The notes under the pieces were generated by a model. It was not told the DNA's origin. It saw nothing but the letters and a program-made list of their open reading frames with translations, and did no database searches. From Chloroflexota bacterium (GTDB taxonomy: Bacteria > Chloroflexota > UBA4733): a stretch of DNA of 5,876 bases. Shown here piece by piece: positions 1 to 5,359 of this stretch. The translations under genes were made by a program, and so were the position numbers. Each line of letters starts with the position of its first letter. Position 1 is the first letter of the stretch. The DNA lies in the NCBI GenBank assembly GCA_025449435.1, contig JANWJO010000093.1, positions 1 through 5,876 of the forward strand. The letters run 5' to 3'.

Positions 1-123
1 ACGCAGTTCACCTGGACCTTCAACCAGACCGGTATCACCAATTATCAGGTCGAGCTTGACGGGACCACCGACGGTACCGGCGATAACTTCGTGACCTCGC
101 AACGTTCGGCATTCAGTGCTTAA
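1..123 (+). CDS. 3' end of an unidentified structural gene (partial)
   Basis: Reading from base 1 there is an open frame of 40 residues ending at TAA 121-123; the start lies outside the window. The visible tail is rich in Thr, Asn, Gly and aromatic residues (it begins TQFTWTFNQTGITNYQVELD and ends QRSAFSA). This resembles the beta-rich C-terminal end of a virion or baseplate protein, but I do not recognise a family. The stop is followed at once by the SD site of the next gene, so it belongs to the same transcript as the fibre cluster. Its place just before tail fibre genes makes a baseplate or tail structural role plausible; that is inference from context only. Confidence is in the reading frame rather than in any function. 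Confidence 0.6.
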   Translation, partial: TQFTWTFNQTGITNYQVELDGTTDGTGDNFVTSQRSAFSA

Positions 124-134
124 AGGAGGGTTAC

Positions 135-311
135 ATGAGTACACATTACAAGATCAAGGTCAGCACGGTGTTCCTCGCTCACAATGAGATGTTCTATCCG
201 TCGCATGACTACTGGGTGTCCCCGGAAGTTTACAACAGTACACTGCCGGACGGGCGTAAGTTCATGGATTTGTGCACCGACGCGCAAGAAGAAAAGCTTC
301 CAGGCAGTTGA
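135..311 (+). CDS. Small 58-aa phage protein of unknown function
   Basis: This short gene starts at ATG 135 after a near-perfect SD site (AGGAGG at 124-129, 5 bases of spacing) and ends at TGA 309-311. The 58-residue product begins MSTHYKIKVSTVFLAHNEMF, then has YPSHDYWVSPEVYNS followed by a charged tail (DAQEEKLPGS). There is no signal peptide, membrane segment or catalytic motif. The pattern of a basic beta strand, a Tyr-Pro turn, a second strand ending in VSPEVYN and then a short helix looks like a small SH3-like or barrel-like fold found in accessory phage structural proteins; this is a guess from pattern. It has one cysteine (in DLCTD). The strong SD and tight spacing to both neighbours (11 bases on each side) support a real gene. 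A minor virion or assembly protein is the most likely role. Confidence 0.75.
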   Translation: MSTHYKIKVSTVFLAHNEMFYPSHDYWVSPEVYNSTLPDGRKFMDLCTDAQEEKLPGS

Positions 312-321
312 GGGTTGATCA

Positions 322-1707
322 ATGGGCCAGGTTATCGACCCTAACGCATTATTGATCCGGACCGACAAACAGCCGGCGACGGTTCAGTTTCTGAATAATC
401 TGGTTAGCCAGTTCTGCTTCGCCATCAATGGTATTGGCGTGCGTATGGATGGCTACGATGTGGCCGAGCAGAACCTGATCAATCTTGGGTTGGCTAACAT
501 CAACAGTGTGCTGGGACCGTTCCTGAGTACACTGCAGGAAGCCGCTCAGTTAGGGTTCCTGGTCGGTGAGGCCGATGGTCAGACTAACTCATTGGTGGTC
601 GGGCAGCAATTCGATATGGCACTGTCCAATAGCGGTGCCGAGCTGTTTACCCCGACCCAGTGGATGACGATGATGGACGTCAACGACAATACCAATTGGG
701 GTATCTGCCGGTTGATCAGTTGGGTGCAGCAAGACGCAAACCTGTCGACCATGTGCATCTACGCGACCAAGACCCAGACCTCCAATAGTTGGCAGGTGGC
801 ATGTAACGCTGGCATTTTTCCGGCCACCGTCAACTCTATGAATAATGCCGTGACTTCGGCAACCAATGCAGCTAACTCGGCATCGGCGGCCGCAGCCTCG
901 GCAGCCAGCGTAGCCGGACTTGCGGGAGCTATTGCCGCAGGTCCTGTCGTGTCGGTGGCTGGCCGTTCCGGTCCAGTTACGTTGGGTGAAATCGATATTG
1001 CAGGATTGGTTGCAGACCTCGCAGCGCGACCGACCATATCGACGGTCAATAGTCAGGTATCGGGATTGCAGCCGCATAGCGCAACACTCGATGCGCTGGC
1101 CGCACTGACCTATTCGTCGTTCATCATTGCGTTCCTGGGTGCGGCCAATGCCGTCGCGGCCTTGACCACCTTGGGCGCGGCACCATTAGCCTCGCCGACC
1201 TTTACCGGTACGCCTGCAGCACCGACGCCAACCGCAGGTGACAATTCGACCAAAATAGCTACCACCGCCTTCTTGGCGAATTACGCGCTTACGTCAGCAC
1301 TGCCTGCGAAGGCGTCATCGGCAACGGTGCTCGCCGGTACCGATGACACGCAGTTCGCAACGTCACTTGGCATCGCCGCTAATTATGTGTCCAAAAGCCT
1401 GGTAGTCAACCCGCAGGTCGGTACCAGTTACACATTGCAGGCTAGCGACAATGGCAAATTGATCACGTTGACCAATTCCGCAGCCATCACCTTGACCTGT
1501 CCAAACAGTCTGGCGGCTACCTTCAACTGTGCGATCTCGCAGGAGGGTGCAGGGCAGGTGACGGTGGTGGCGCAATCCGGTGGAACATTGGCCAGTCGTG
1601 GATCACGTTTCAAGCTGAATGGCCAATACGCGATGGGCTTCCTGCGGGTGGCCAGTAATAGCGGCACTAATGCGGCGTGGCGCCTGGGTGGGGATCTCAG
1701 CGCATGA
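322..1707 (+). CDS. Modular tail fibre protein (461 aa)
   Basis: Probable trimeric tail fibre or receptor-binding protein attached to the baseplate. Residues 1-165 are a non-repetitive N-terminal domain, presumably the attachment part. Residues 170-205 are an Ala/Ser/Asn-rich low-complexity stretch of the kind that forms fibre shafts or coiled coils. Residues 208-230 (VVSVAGRSGPVTLGEIDIAG) match the common fibre motif SVAGRTGxVTL. Residues 249-288 (QPHSATLDALAALT) match another fibre repeat. Residues 290-320 contain SPTFTGTPAAPTPTAGDNST and KIATTAFL, a very widespread fibre element. Residues 331-350 have the form ASxATVLAGTDDTxxAT. Residues 365-461 form a beta-rich tip (TLQASDNGKLITLTNSAAIT, GAGQVTVV, GQYAMGFLRV, WRLGGDL) resembling fibre C-terminal domains. 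Met at 322 follows GAGGG at 310-314 by 7 bases. The stop overlaps the start of the next gene. No dedicated fibre-assembly chaperone of the P2 G or T4 gp38 type is recognisable next to it. Confidence 0.88.
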   Translation: MGQVIDPNALLIRTDKQPATVQFLNNLVSQFCFAINGIGVRMDGYDVAEQNLINLGLANINSVLGPFLSTLQEAAQLGFLVGEADGQTNSLVVGQQFDMALSNSGAELFTPTQWMTMMDVNDNTNWGICRLISWVQQDANLSTMCIYATKTQTSNSWQVACNAGIFPATVNSMNNAVTSATNAANSASAAAASAASVAGLAGAIAAGPVVSVAGRSGPVTLGEIDIAGLVADLAARPTISTVNSQVSGLQPHSATLDALAALTYSSFIIAFLGAANAVAALTTLGAAPLASPTFTGTPAAPTPTAGDNSTKIATTAFLANYALTSALPAKASSATVLAGTDDTQFATSLGIAANYVSKSLVVNPQVGTSYTLQASDNGKLITLTNSAAITLTCPNSLAATFNCAISQEGAGQVTVVAQSGGTLASRGSRFKLNGQYAMGFLRVASNSGTNAAWRLGGDLSA

Positions 1708-2216
1708 TCCCAACCATGATGGCGGCTTTGAGCAGCAGCACCATTACGCCGCAGACGCAGACCTTCAATTCCAGCAGTACGTTCACCGTACCTGCGCATG
1801 TAGCTGGTTCTCTCACCGTCGAGGTGTTTGGAGCTGGCGGTGGCGGCGCGAACACCGGCAATGGCTTTTCCGGTGGCAACACGGAGGTCGATGAGCCATC
1901 AACGGCTCTTATTGGCCAGGCTGTTCCAGGTTCTGGCAGTGATGGTCCTGATGGATTTGCCGGAGTGAATGGTGGAGTTGTTGGTGGCAGTGGGTACACA
2001 ATACTGAGTCAAATCGTTGGCGGCGGGAGTGCTGGCGGCGGCGGAGCCTATAACGGCGGTAACGGCGGTTATATCATGGTTAATGTTGATTCTGGCGGCG
2101 TCACCGTAGGTACCGTGCTTACTGTTACAATTGGTATCGGCGGCGCCGCTGGTGATGGTCTCAGCAGTGCAGGCAGCAATGGTAAAGTAGTTTTTGCGTG
2201 GAACACAGAGAGCTGA
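1704..2216 (+). CDS. Glycine-rich tail adhesin-like protein (170 aa)
   Basis: Probable distal tail adhesin or fibre-tip protein. I place the start at ATG 1704, which overlaps the fibre stop as ATGA and suggests translational coupling; a G-rich stretch near 1687-1693 could serve as the ribosome site. An in-frame start at 1677 would extend into the fibre gene and adds nothing recognisable. Residues 17-48 (QTQTFNSSSTFTVPAHVAGS, then LTVEVFGAGGGG) match the opening of the glycine-rich domain common in phage fibres (FTVPxGVxxVxVxVWGAGGGG). Residues 106-123 are Gly runs (VGGGSAGGGGAYNGGNGG), and residues 138-150 (VLTVTIGIGGAAG) match the usual TVTVGxGG segment. The protein closes with GKVVFAW, like the typical last strand. 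The fold is probably related to polyglycine-rich adhesins. Residues 50-100 are a variable insert, a plausible receptor-contact region. Codons are more AT-leaning than in neighbours, with many GGT and GGA glycines, hinting at exchange. Confidence 0.82.
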   Translation: MIPTMMAALSSSTITPQTQTFNSSSTFTVPAHVAGSLTVEVFGAGGGGANTGNGFSGGNTEVDEPSTALIGQAVPGSGSDGPDGFAGVNGGVVGGSGYTILSQIVGGGSAGGGGAYNGGNGGYIMVNVDSGGVTVGTVLTVTIGIGGAAGDGLSSAGSNGKVVFAWNTES

Positions 2217-2218
2217 TG

Positions 2219-2226
2219 TAAGGAGG
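2219..2226 (+). promoter_or_regulatory. Strong ribosome binding site for the GTG-initiated 78-aa gene
   Basis: TAAGGAGG, a full match to the anti-SD consensus, lies 7 bases before GTG 2234. It decides the start, because the gene has no upstream ATG in frame. Confidence 0.85.
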
Positions 2227-2233
2227 CTGAACC

Positions 2234-2470
2234 GTGGCCATCATCGTACTTAATCAAGTCATTGAACTCGACGGCATTCAGACCGTGTTGGTCAGTGATA
2301 TTCAGCCTGATACCAACAGCGACTACTTCGTCCGCATCCTGACCTTCTTTACCGACCCGCCATCAGTGTCCAATAGGCAACCGGTGTTGACCCTGAAGCT
2401 ATATGGCGGCAGTCAACAGAACCACGACCAACTCGAGCTGGAGCTGACCACGCCTTCCCTGCAATTCTAA
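2234..2470 (+). CDS. Small beta-rich protein of unknown function, last gene of the fibre cluster (78 aa)
   Basis: The gene starts at GTG 2234 behind a consensus SD site and ends at TAA 2468-2470. The 78-residue product begins MAIIVLNQVIELDGIQTVLV and continues with alternating hydrophobic strands (YFVRILTFFTD, PVLTLKLYGG, LELELTTPSLQF). That pattern suggests a compact beta sandwich. It has no cysteine, no signal peptide and no membrane helix. The strand pattern resembles distal domains of some fibre proteins, so it may be a fibre tip, fibre-associated decoration or adhesin partner. I cannot name a family. It is the last gene before the terminator-like gap and so is probably co-transcribed with the fibre and the glycine-rich protein. 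Confidence 0.78.
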   Translation: MAIIVLNQVIELDGIQTVLVSDIQPDTNSDYFVRILTFFTDPPSVSNRQPVLTLKLYGGSQQNHDQLELELTTPSLQF

Positions 2471-2475
2471 CGCCC

Positions 2476-2516
2476 TTCCAAGCCGTCCCTCCGTTAGTTT
2501 CCTCCCAGGCTTGGAA
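2476..2516 (+). repeat. Inverted repeat with long loop in the fibre-sheath gap
   Basis: TTCCAAGCC (2476-2484) is the exact reverse complement of GGCTTGGAA (2508-2516), giving a 9-bp stem around a 23-base pyrimidine-rich loop. No T-run follows on either strand, so it does not look like a classical terminator. It could be an operator, an RNA structure that assists the adjacent terminator hairpin, or chance. It lies just after the stop of the 78-aa gene. Confidence 0.55.
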
Positions 2517-2520
2517 AACT

Positions 2521-2556
2521 GACTGGGCAGCCGGTTGCTGCCCGGTCCTCTTTCTT
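2521..2556 (+). terminator. Probable intrinsic terminator between fibre and sheath clusters
   Basis: GACTGGGCAGC (2521-2531) pairs with GCTGCCCGGTC (2537-2547) through 11 pairs, one of them a G-U wobble, with a 5-base loop (2532-2536). It is followed by the pyrimidine tract CTCTTTCTT (2548-2556). The stem is strong but the T-run is interrupted by C, so termination may be partial. It separates the fibre genes from the sheath gene, the same place where phage P2 has a transcription-unit boundary. I see no convincing sigma70-type promoter between it and the sheath start. It may instead act as an attenuating or mRNA-stabilising hairpin. Confidence 0.6.
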
Positions 2557-2568
2557 CCATCCCCATAG

Positions 2569-2574
2569 AAGGAG
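2569..2574 (+). promoter_or_regulatory. Ribosome binding site fixing the sheath start
   Basis: AAGGAG lies 8 bases before ATG 2583. It supports that start over the in-frame TTG at 2535, which sits inside the terminator hairpin and has no SD site. Confidence 0.85.
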
Positions 2575-2582
2575 ACACCCTC

Positions 2583-4814
2583 ATGGCAAACCCGAACTTT
2601 GGTCTGCAATTCATCCAACTGGATGATCAACCGATCCCGGTGCTTGGCGCCAATATGGACGTCATCGGAATTTGCGGTCCATGCAGCACCGCCGACCCCA
2701 ACACTTTTCCGATCAATACGCCGGTCCTCGTCTACAGCAACGATATCGTCACCCTCGCCAAATTGGGCAATGACGGTTATATCATTGATGCGGTCAACGG
2801 CATCAACGACCAGTTAGCGGATTACCAGGTCGCAGCGCAATTGGTGATCGTGGTCACACCTTACGGCACCGCTGCCGACGCCAACCTCAAGTTGCAGCAG
2901 ACCATTGCCAACATCATGGGGGCGTCCGCGGCCGGCACCGGCGTACACGCCTTTATCAAGGCGCCGATGACCTTGTTCTGCACTCCGCGTATCATCCTCG
3001 CCCCCGGCTACACTGGCCAAATGGCCACCTCGCTCGACACCCTGAATGTCACCACTGTCGGAGTTGGCTATACTCCTGGGCAGCTCTATCAGCTGACGTT
3101 CTCGCAAGGTATTGGTGAGACCAATGGCGCCAACCTGATCATGCCGATTGCGCACGCGGTCGCTGACGCTAACGGTCACATTGACGATGCCCAGTTGTTC
3201 ATCGACGCTTACGGCGCCTGGCTGACGGTGGCCCCGACTATCGCCATGCCGCCGCCTGATGGCGGGGTACCGCAGGCCGGTCCGGCCGGTGGACAATTGA
3301 TCTTCTCGCAGAACCCGGGAGTCGGTGCCACCCTTACCCTCAATGGCAGCGTCATCACCTTCGTATCCAGCCAGCAACCAGGCGCGCGGTCGAATGCCCC
3401 GACCCTGACCGGAGGCACCGTTACTACATCAGCGGCCGGCTCGATCGAGTTCTTCACCAATCCGAGCGTCAATAACACCATCACCCTCGGCGGTACGACA
3501 GTCACCTTTGTTGCCTCCGGAGCCACCGGCAATCAGTGCAACATCGGGGTAACGCTCGACGCTACCCTGTCCAACTTGCAGACCATGTTGAATGCGTCGG
3601 CTGATACCAACATCAGCAAATGTACCTACCTGAAGTCGGGCTCCTACATCATCAATATCACCGACAAGACGGTGGGCACTGCTGGTAACGCCTTCACCCT
3701 GGCGGCCAACGTCACCCCACCCCTCAACCAGGTGTCCCTTGGTCAGAGCCTGGATGTGACACTGCAGAACCTGCTGACCTTCCTTACCAACAGCCTGGAT
3801 TCGCAAATCTCGCTGTGCAACTACACCCTCAACCAGGGTACCATTACCTTGGTGACCAAGGCGCAGAACTCGGCGGCGAATGGCTTCTTGTTGGGCACCA
3901 CCGTCACCGGGCTGACCCTGAGTGGTCCGCATCTGACCGGCGGTACCGATGCTGGTTCATTGACTACCGCTACCATCATCGCCGACATTGCCCTCGGCGC
4001 CAACCCGGTCTGCGCTACTTTGACCGGGGTGCTCGATCAACTGATTGGTCACGCCATCGTCGAGTCGGCTGGGACCTCGCAAATCGCCGATATCAGCTGG
4101 CGGTCGACCATGAACTCACAGCGCATCATTCCCTTGAGTGGTGGTTGCAAGATTCAGGACCCGATCTCCAGTGCCATCATCGTGCGCCCGTTGGCACCGC
4201 GCGTTGCCGGCTTGCTGATCGCCCGTGACTTCGCTACCGGCTACCCATTCCACTCGGCGGCGAACGAGCCGGTGCAAGGGATTGTCGGGCCGGCCCGCAC
4301 CATCATGTTCTCACTGACTGATGGGGCGACCGAAGGACAACAGTTGATCGGCGCCAACCTGGGCATTGTGGTCAGGGGTGCGGTCGGGGTCGAGACCGCG
4401 ATCTCATCCGGTGGCTTCGTGTTCATCGGTACCGATAATGCGGGAGATGACCCGCTATGGCAAATGTATAACGTGAAGCGGGGACGTGACTTCATCCACT
4501 TGAGTTTGATGCCCGCGTTGCGTACCTTCCTCGGCCGTTCCAACATCGATCGGCAGACCGTCACCAATATCTACACTACCATCAAGGACTTCCTCGGTAC
4601 CTTGAAAGCCCGGCAGCAGATCATCGACTACAAGGTGGACTTCCTCGGCTCGCAGAACACCGCCGATCAGATCCGGCTTGGTCACCTGACCGTGCAGTTC
4701 GAGGCTGAAGAGCCGCCGGTGCTGAAGGTGATCACCACCATGAGTGCCCGTTACAAGCCGGCCATTGACACGATGGTCGCTGAGTTGGCGCAGCAGTTGA
4801 ACACCTCGGCCTAA
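2583..4814 (+). CDS. Contractile tail sheath protein with inserted domains (743 aa)
   Basis: Forms the contractile outer sheath around the tail tube. The start ATG 2583 (MANPNFGLQF) follows AAGGAG by 8 bases. Residues 1-152 are the first part of the sheath core and end in the conserved segment GTGVHAF (118-124) and PRIILAPGYT (135-144). Residues 153-222 and 236-455 are insertions: first a GxGY-type beta element (VGVGYTPGQ...TVAPTI), then repeat units ending in LTGGT. The core resumes at about 456, with the classical C-terminal half: ISSAIIVRPLAPRVAGLLIA (528-547), FHSAANEPVQGIVGPAR (556-572), GFVFIGTD (611-618), DPLWQMYNVKRGRDFIHLSL (623-642), a helix with FLGTLKARQQI (670-680) and the terminal arm LTVQFEAEEPPVLKVITTMS (702-721), which in the family makes inter-subunit beta augmentation. 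Removing the inserts leaves about 440 residues, close to P2 FI (396). The sheath call is secure; the insert boundaries are approximate. Confidence 0.95.
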   Translation: MANPNFGLQFIQLDDQPIPVLGANMDVIGICGPCSTADPNTFPINTPVLVYSNDIVTLAKLGNDGYIIDAVNGINDQLADYQVAAQLVIVVTPYGTAADANLKLQQTIANIMGASAAGTGVHAFIKAPMTLFCTPRIILAPGYTGQMATSLDTLNVTTVGVGYTPGQLYQLTFSQGIGETNGANLIMPIAHAVADANGHIDDAQLFIDAYGAWLTVAPTIAMPPPDGGVPQAGPAGGQLIFSQNPGVGATLTLNGSVITFVSSQQPGARSNAPTLTGGTVTTSAAGSIEFFTNPSVNNTITLGGTTVTFVASGATGNQCNIGVTLDATLSNLQTMLNASADTNISKCTYLKSGSYIINITDKTVGTAGNAFTLAANVTPPLNQVSLGQSLDVTLQNLLTFLTNSLDSQISLCNYTLNQGTITLVTKAQNSAANGFLLGTTVTGLTLSGPHLTGGTDAGSLTTATIIADIALGANPVCATLTGVLDQLIGHAIVESAGTSQIADISWRSTMNSQRIIPLSGGCKIQDPISSAIIVRPLAPRVAGLLIARDFATGYPFHSAANEPVQGIVGPARTIMFSLTDGATEGQQLIGANLGIVVRGAVGVETAISSGGFVFIGTDNAGDDPLWQMYNVKRGRDFIHLSLMPALRTFLGRSNIDRQTVTNIYTTIKDFLGTLKARQQIIDYKVDFLGSQNTADQIRLGHLTVQFEAEEPPVLKVITTMSARYKPAIDTMVAELAQQLNTSA
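3288..3947 (+). repeat. Split repeat domain inserted in the sheath (protein-level repeats)
   Basis: Encodes sheath residues 236-455. An N-terminal half-unit occurs twice: GGQLIFSQNPGVGATLTLNG (from residue 236) and AGSIEFFTNPSVNNTITLGG (from 285), each followed by a VxTF or VITF strand. A C-terminal half-unit also occurs twice: from residue 317 (NQCNIGVTLDATLSNLQTML) and from 382 (NQVSLGQSLDVTLQNLLTFL). Both go on to ISxCxY and an AGNxF or AANGF strand. LTGGT occurs at 275-279 and 451-455. The order is N-half, end motif, N-half, C-half, C-half, end motif. The nucleotide identity has decayed, so the duplication is old. The unit type (TITLxGxxxTFVxSGATGNQ, NIGxTLxATLxNL) is one I associate with phage tail proteins in general. 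Confidence 0.75.
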
Positions 4815-4817
4815 GCT

Positions 4818-5342
4818 ATGCCTAATGCGTTTGAGGTGATGACCGATTGCAACCTGTTCTGCGGTGCTACGGCTGACCGCGGCAACAGTAACCATCTGGC
4901 CCTCACCGAACTGAAGCTACCCGCCTGGGAGGAGCGCTATGCCGATTTCCGCCCAGGCGGTGCCAACGTCGCAATCGAGGTCGACGTGCAATTCGTGCGG
5001 TTGCAGGCCAGCTTTACCATCGTCGGTATCACTCCGCAGGTGATGAAGCTATTACGACCGGTGGTCGGCACCTCGACCTACTTCACTGCCTATGGTGTGG
5101 TGCGGGACATGATCACCTTCGTCCCGCGCCAGGCCATCGCCATCATGTTCGGCCGGTTGGGACGGGTCGAGTCGTCCAACTTTCGGCGGGAAGAGGTACT
5201 GCATACCACCTACGCCATCCGTGGCTTGATGTCCTACCGCCTGGCGGTCGCCGGGTTCAATCAAGATACCGGGATGGAGGAGGTTGACGAAATCTATAAC
5301 TGGGACTTCATGACCAATCAACTGACGATTGGCGGGGTCTAA
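4818..5342 (+). CDS. Phage tail tube protein, copy 1 (P2 FII-like, 174 aa)
   Basis: Predicted to form, or help form, the inner tube along which DNA passes; it assembles inside the sheath. Its place right after the sheath gene matches P2 FI-FII order, and its length matches FII (about 172). Visible family-like features are LTELKLPAWEERYADFRPGG (29-48), comparable to the FII region of KLP followed by a YRGAG-type turn, then alternating strands, FTAYGVVRD (89-97), LGRVESSNFRREEVLHTTYA (114-133) and a final strand group with DEIYNWDFMTNQLTI. The start ATG 4818 lies only 3 bases after the sheath stop and has no SD-like sequence, suggesting coupling to sheath translation. The start is supported because its N-terminus (MPNAFEVMTDCNLFCG) aligns without gaps with the second copy (MANPFWTLEDANLFCG). 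Unlike copy 2 it carries an acidic insert at about 147-158 (FNQDTGMEEVDE). Confidence 0.88.
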   Translation: MPNAFEVMTDCNLFCGATADRGNSNHLALTELKLPAWEERYADFRPGGANVAIEVDVQFVRLQASFTIVGITPQVMKLLRPVVGTSTYFTAYGVVRDMITFVPRQAIAIMFGRLGRVESSNFRREEVLHTTYAIRGLMSYRLAVAGFNQDTGMEEVDEIYNWDFMTNQLTIGGV

Positions 5343-5344
5343 CC

Positions 5345-5351
5345 AAAGGAG
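5345..5351 (+). promoter_or_regulatory. Ribosome binding site of the second tube gene
   Basis: AAAGGAG lies 8 bases before ATG 5360, in the 17-base gap after the stop of tube copy 1. It contrasts with the absence of any SD before copy 1. Confidence 0.85.
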
Positions 5352-5359
5352 ACTAAGCC

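Noticed and set aside
589..1077. Long open frames on the minus strand under the fibre, sheath and tube genes (for example 589-1077, 2814-3377, 3429-3932, 4455-4895).
   Set aside because: They are antisense shadows of well-supported genes, with low-complexity Arg/His/Gly-rich translations, no family motifs and no gap in the + strand genes.
1677..1703. In-frame ATG at 1677 that would give a 179-aa glycine-rich protein.
   Set aside because: It lies inside the fibre gene. ATG 1704 forms a classical ATGA overlap, and the extra nine residues show no family similarity.
2216..2221. ATG-TAA two-codon minimal ORF embedded between the glycine-rich gene stop and the next SD.
   Set aside because: It arises from the overlap of TGA and TAAGGAGG and has no SD of its own. 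Chance is the simplest explanation.
2535..2582. In-frame TTG start that would extend the sheath by 16 residues.
   Set aside because: The TTG lies inside the terminator hairpin with no SD, while ATG 2583 has AAGGAG at proper spacing.
2673..2684. CGPC motif at sheath residues 31-34, identical to the thioredoxin active site.
   Set aside because: There is no thioredoxin fold context around it, and the whole protein reads as a sheath. It is most likely a coincidence.
4839..4841. Alternative ATG 4839 for tube copy 1, preceded by GAGGTG.
   Set aside because: The GAGGTG abuts the ATG and is too close to act as an SD. The residues upstream of it align with the N-terminus of tube copy 2.
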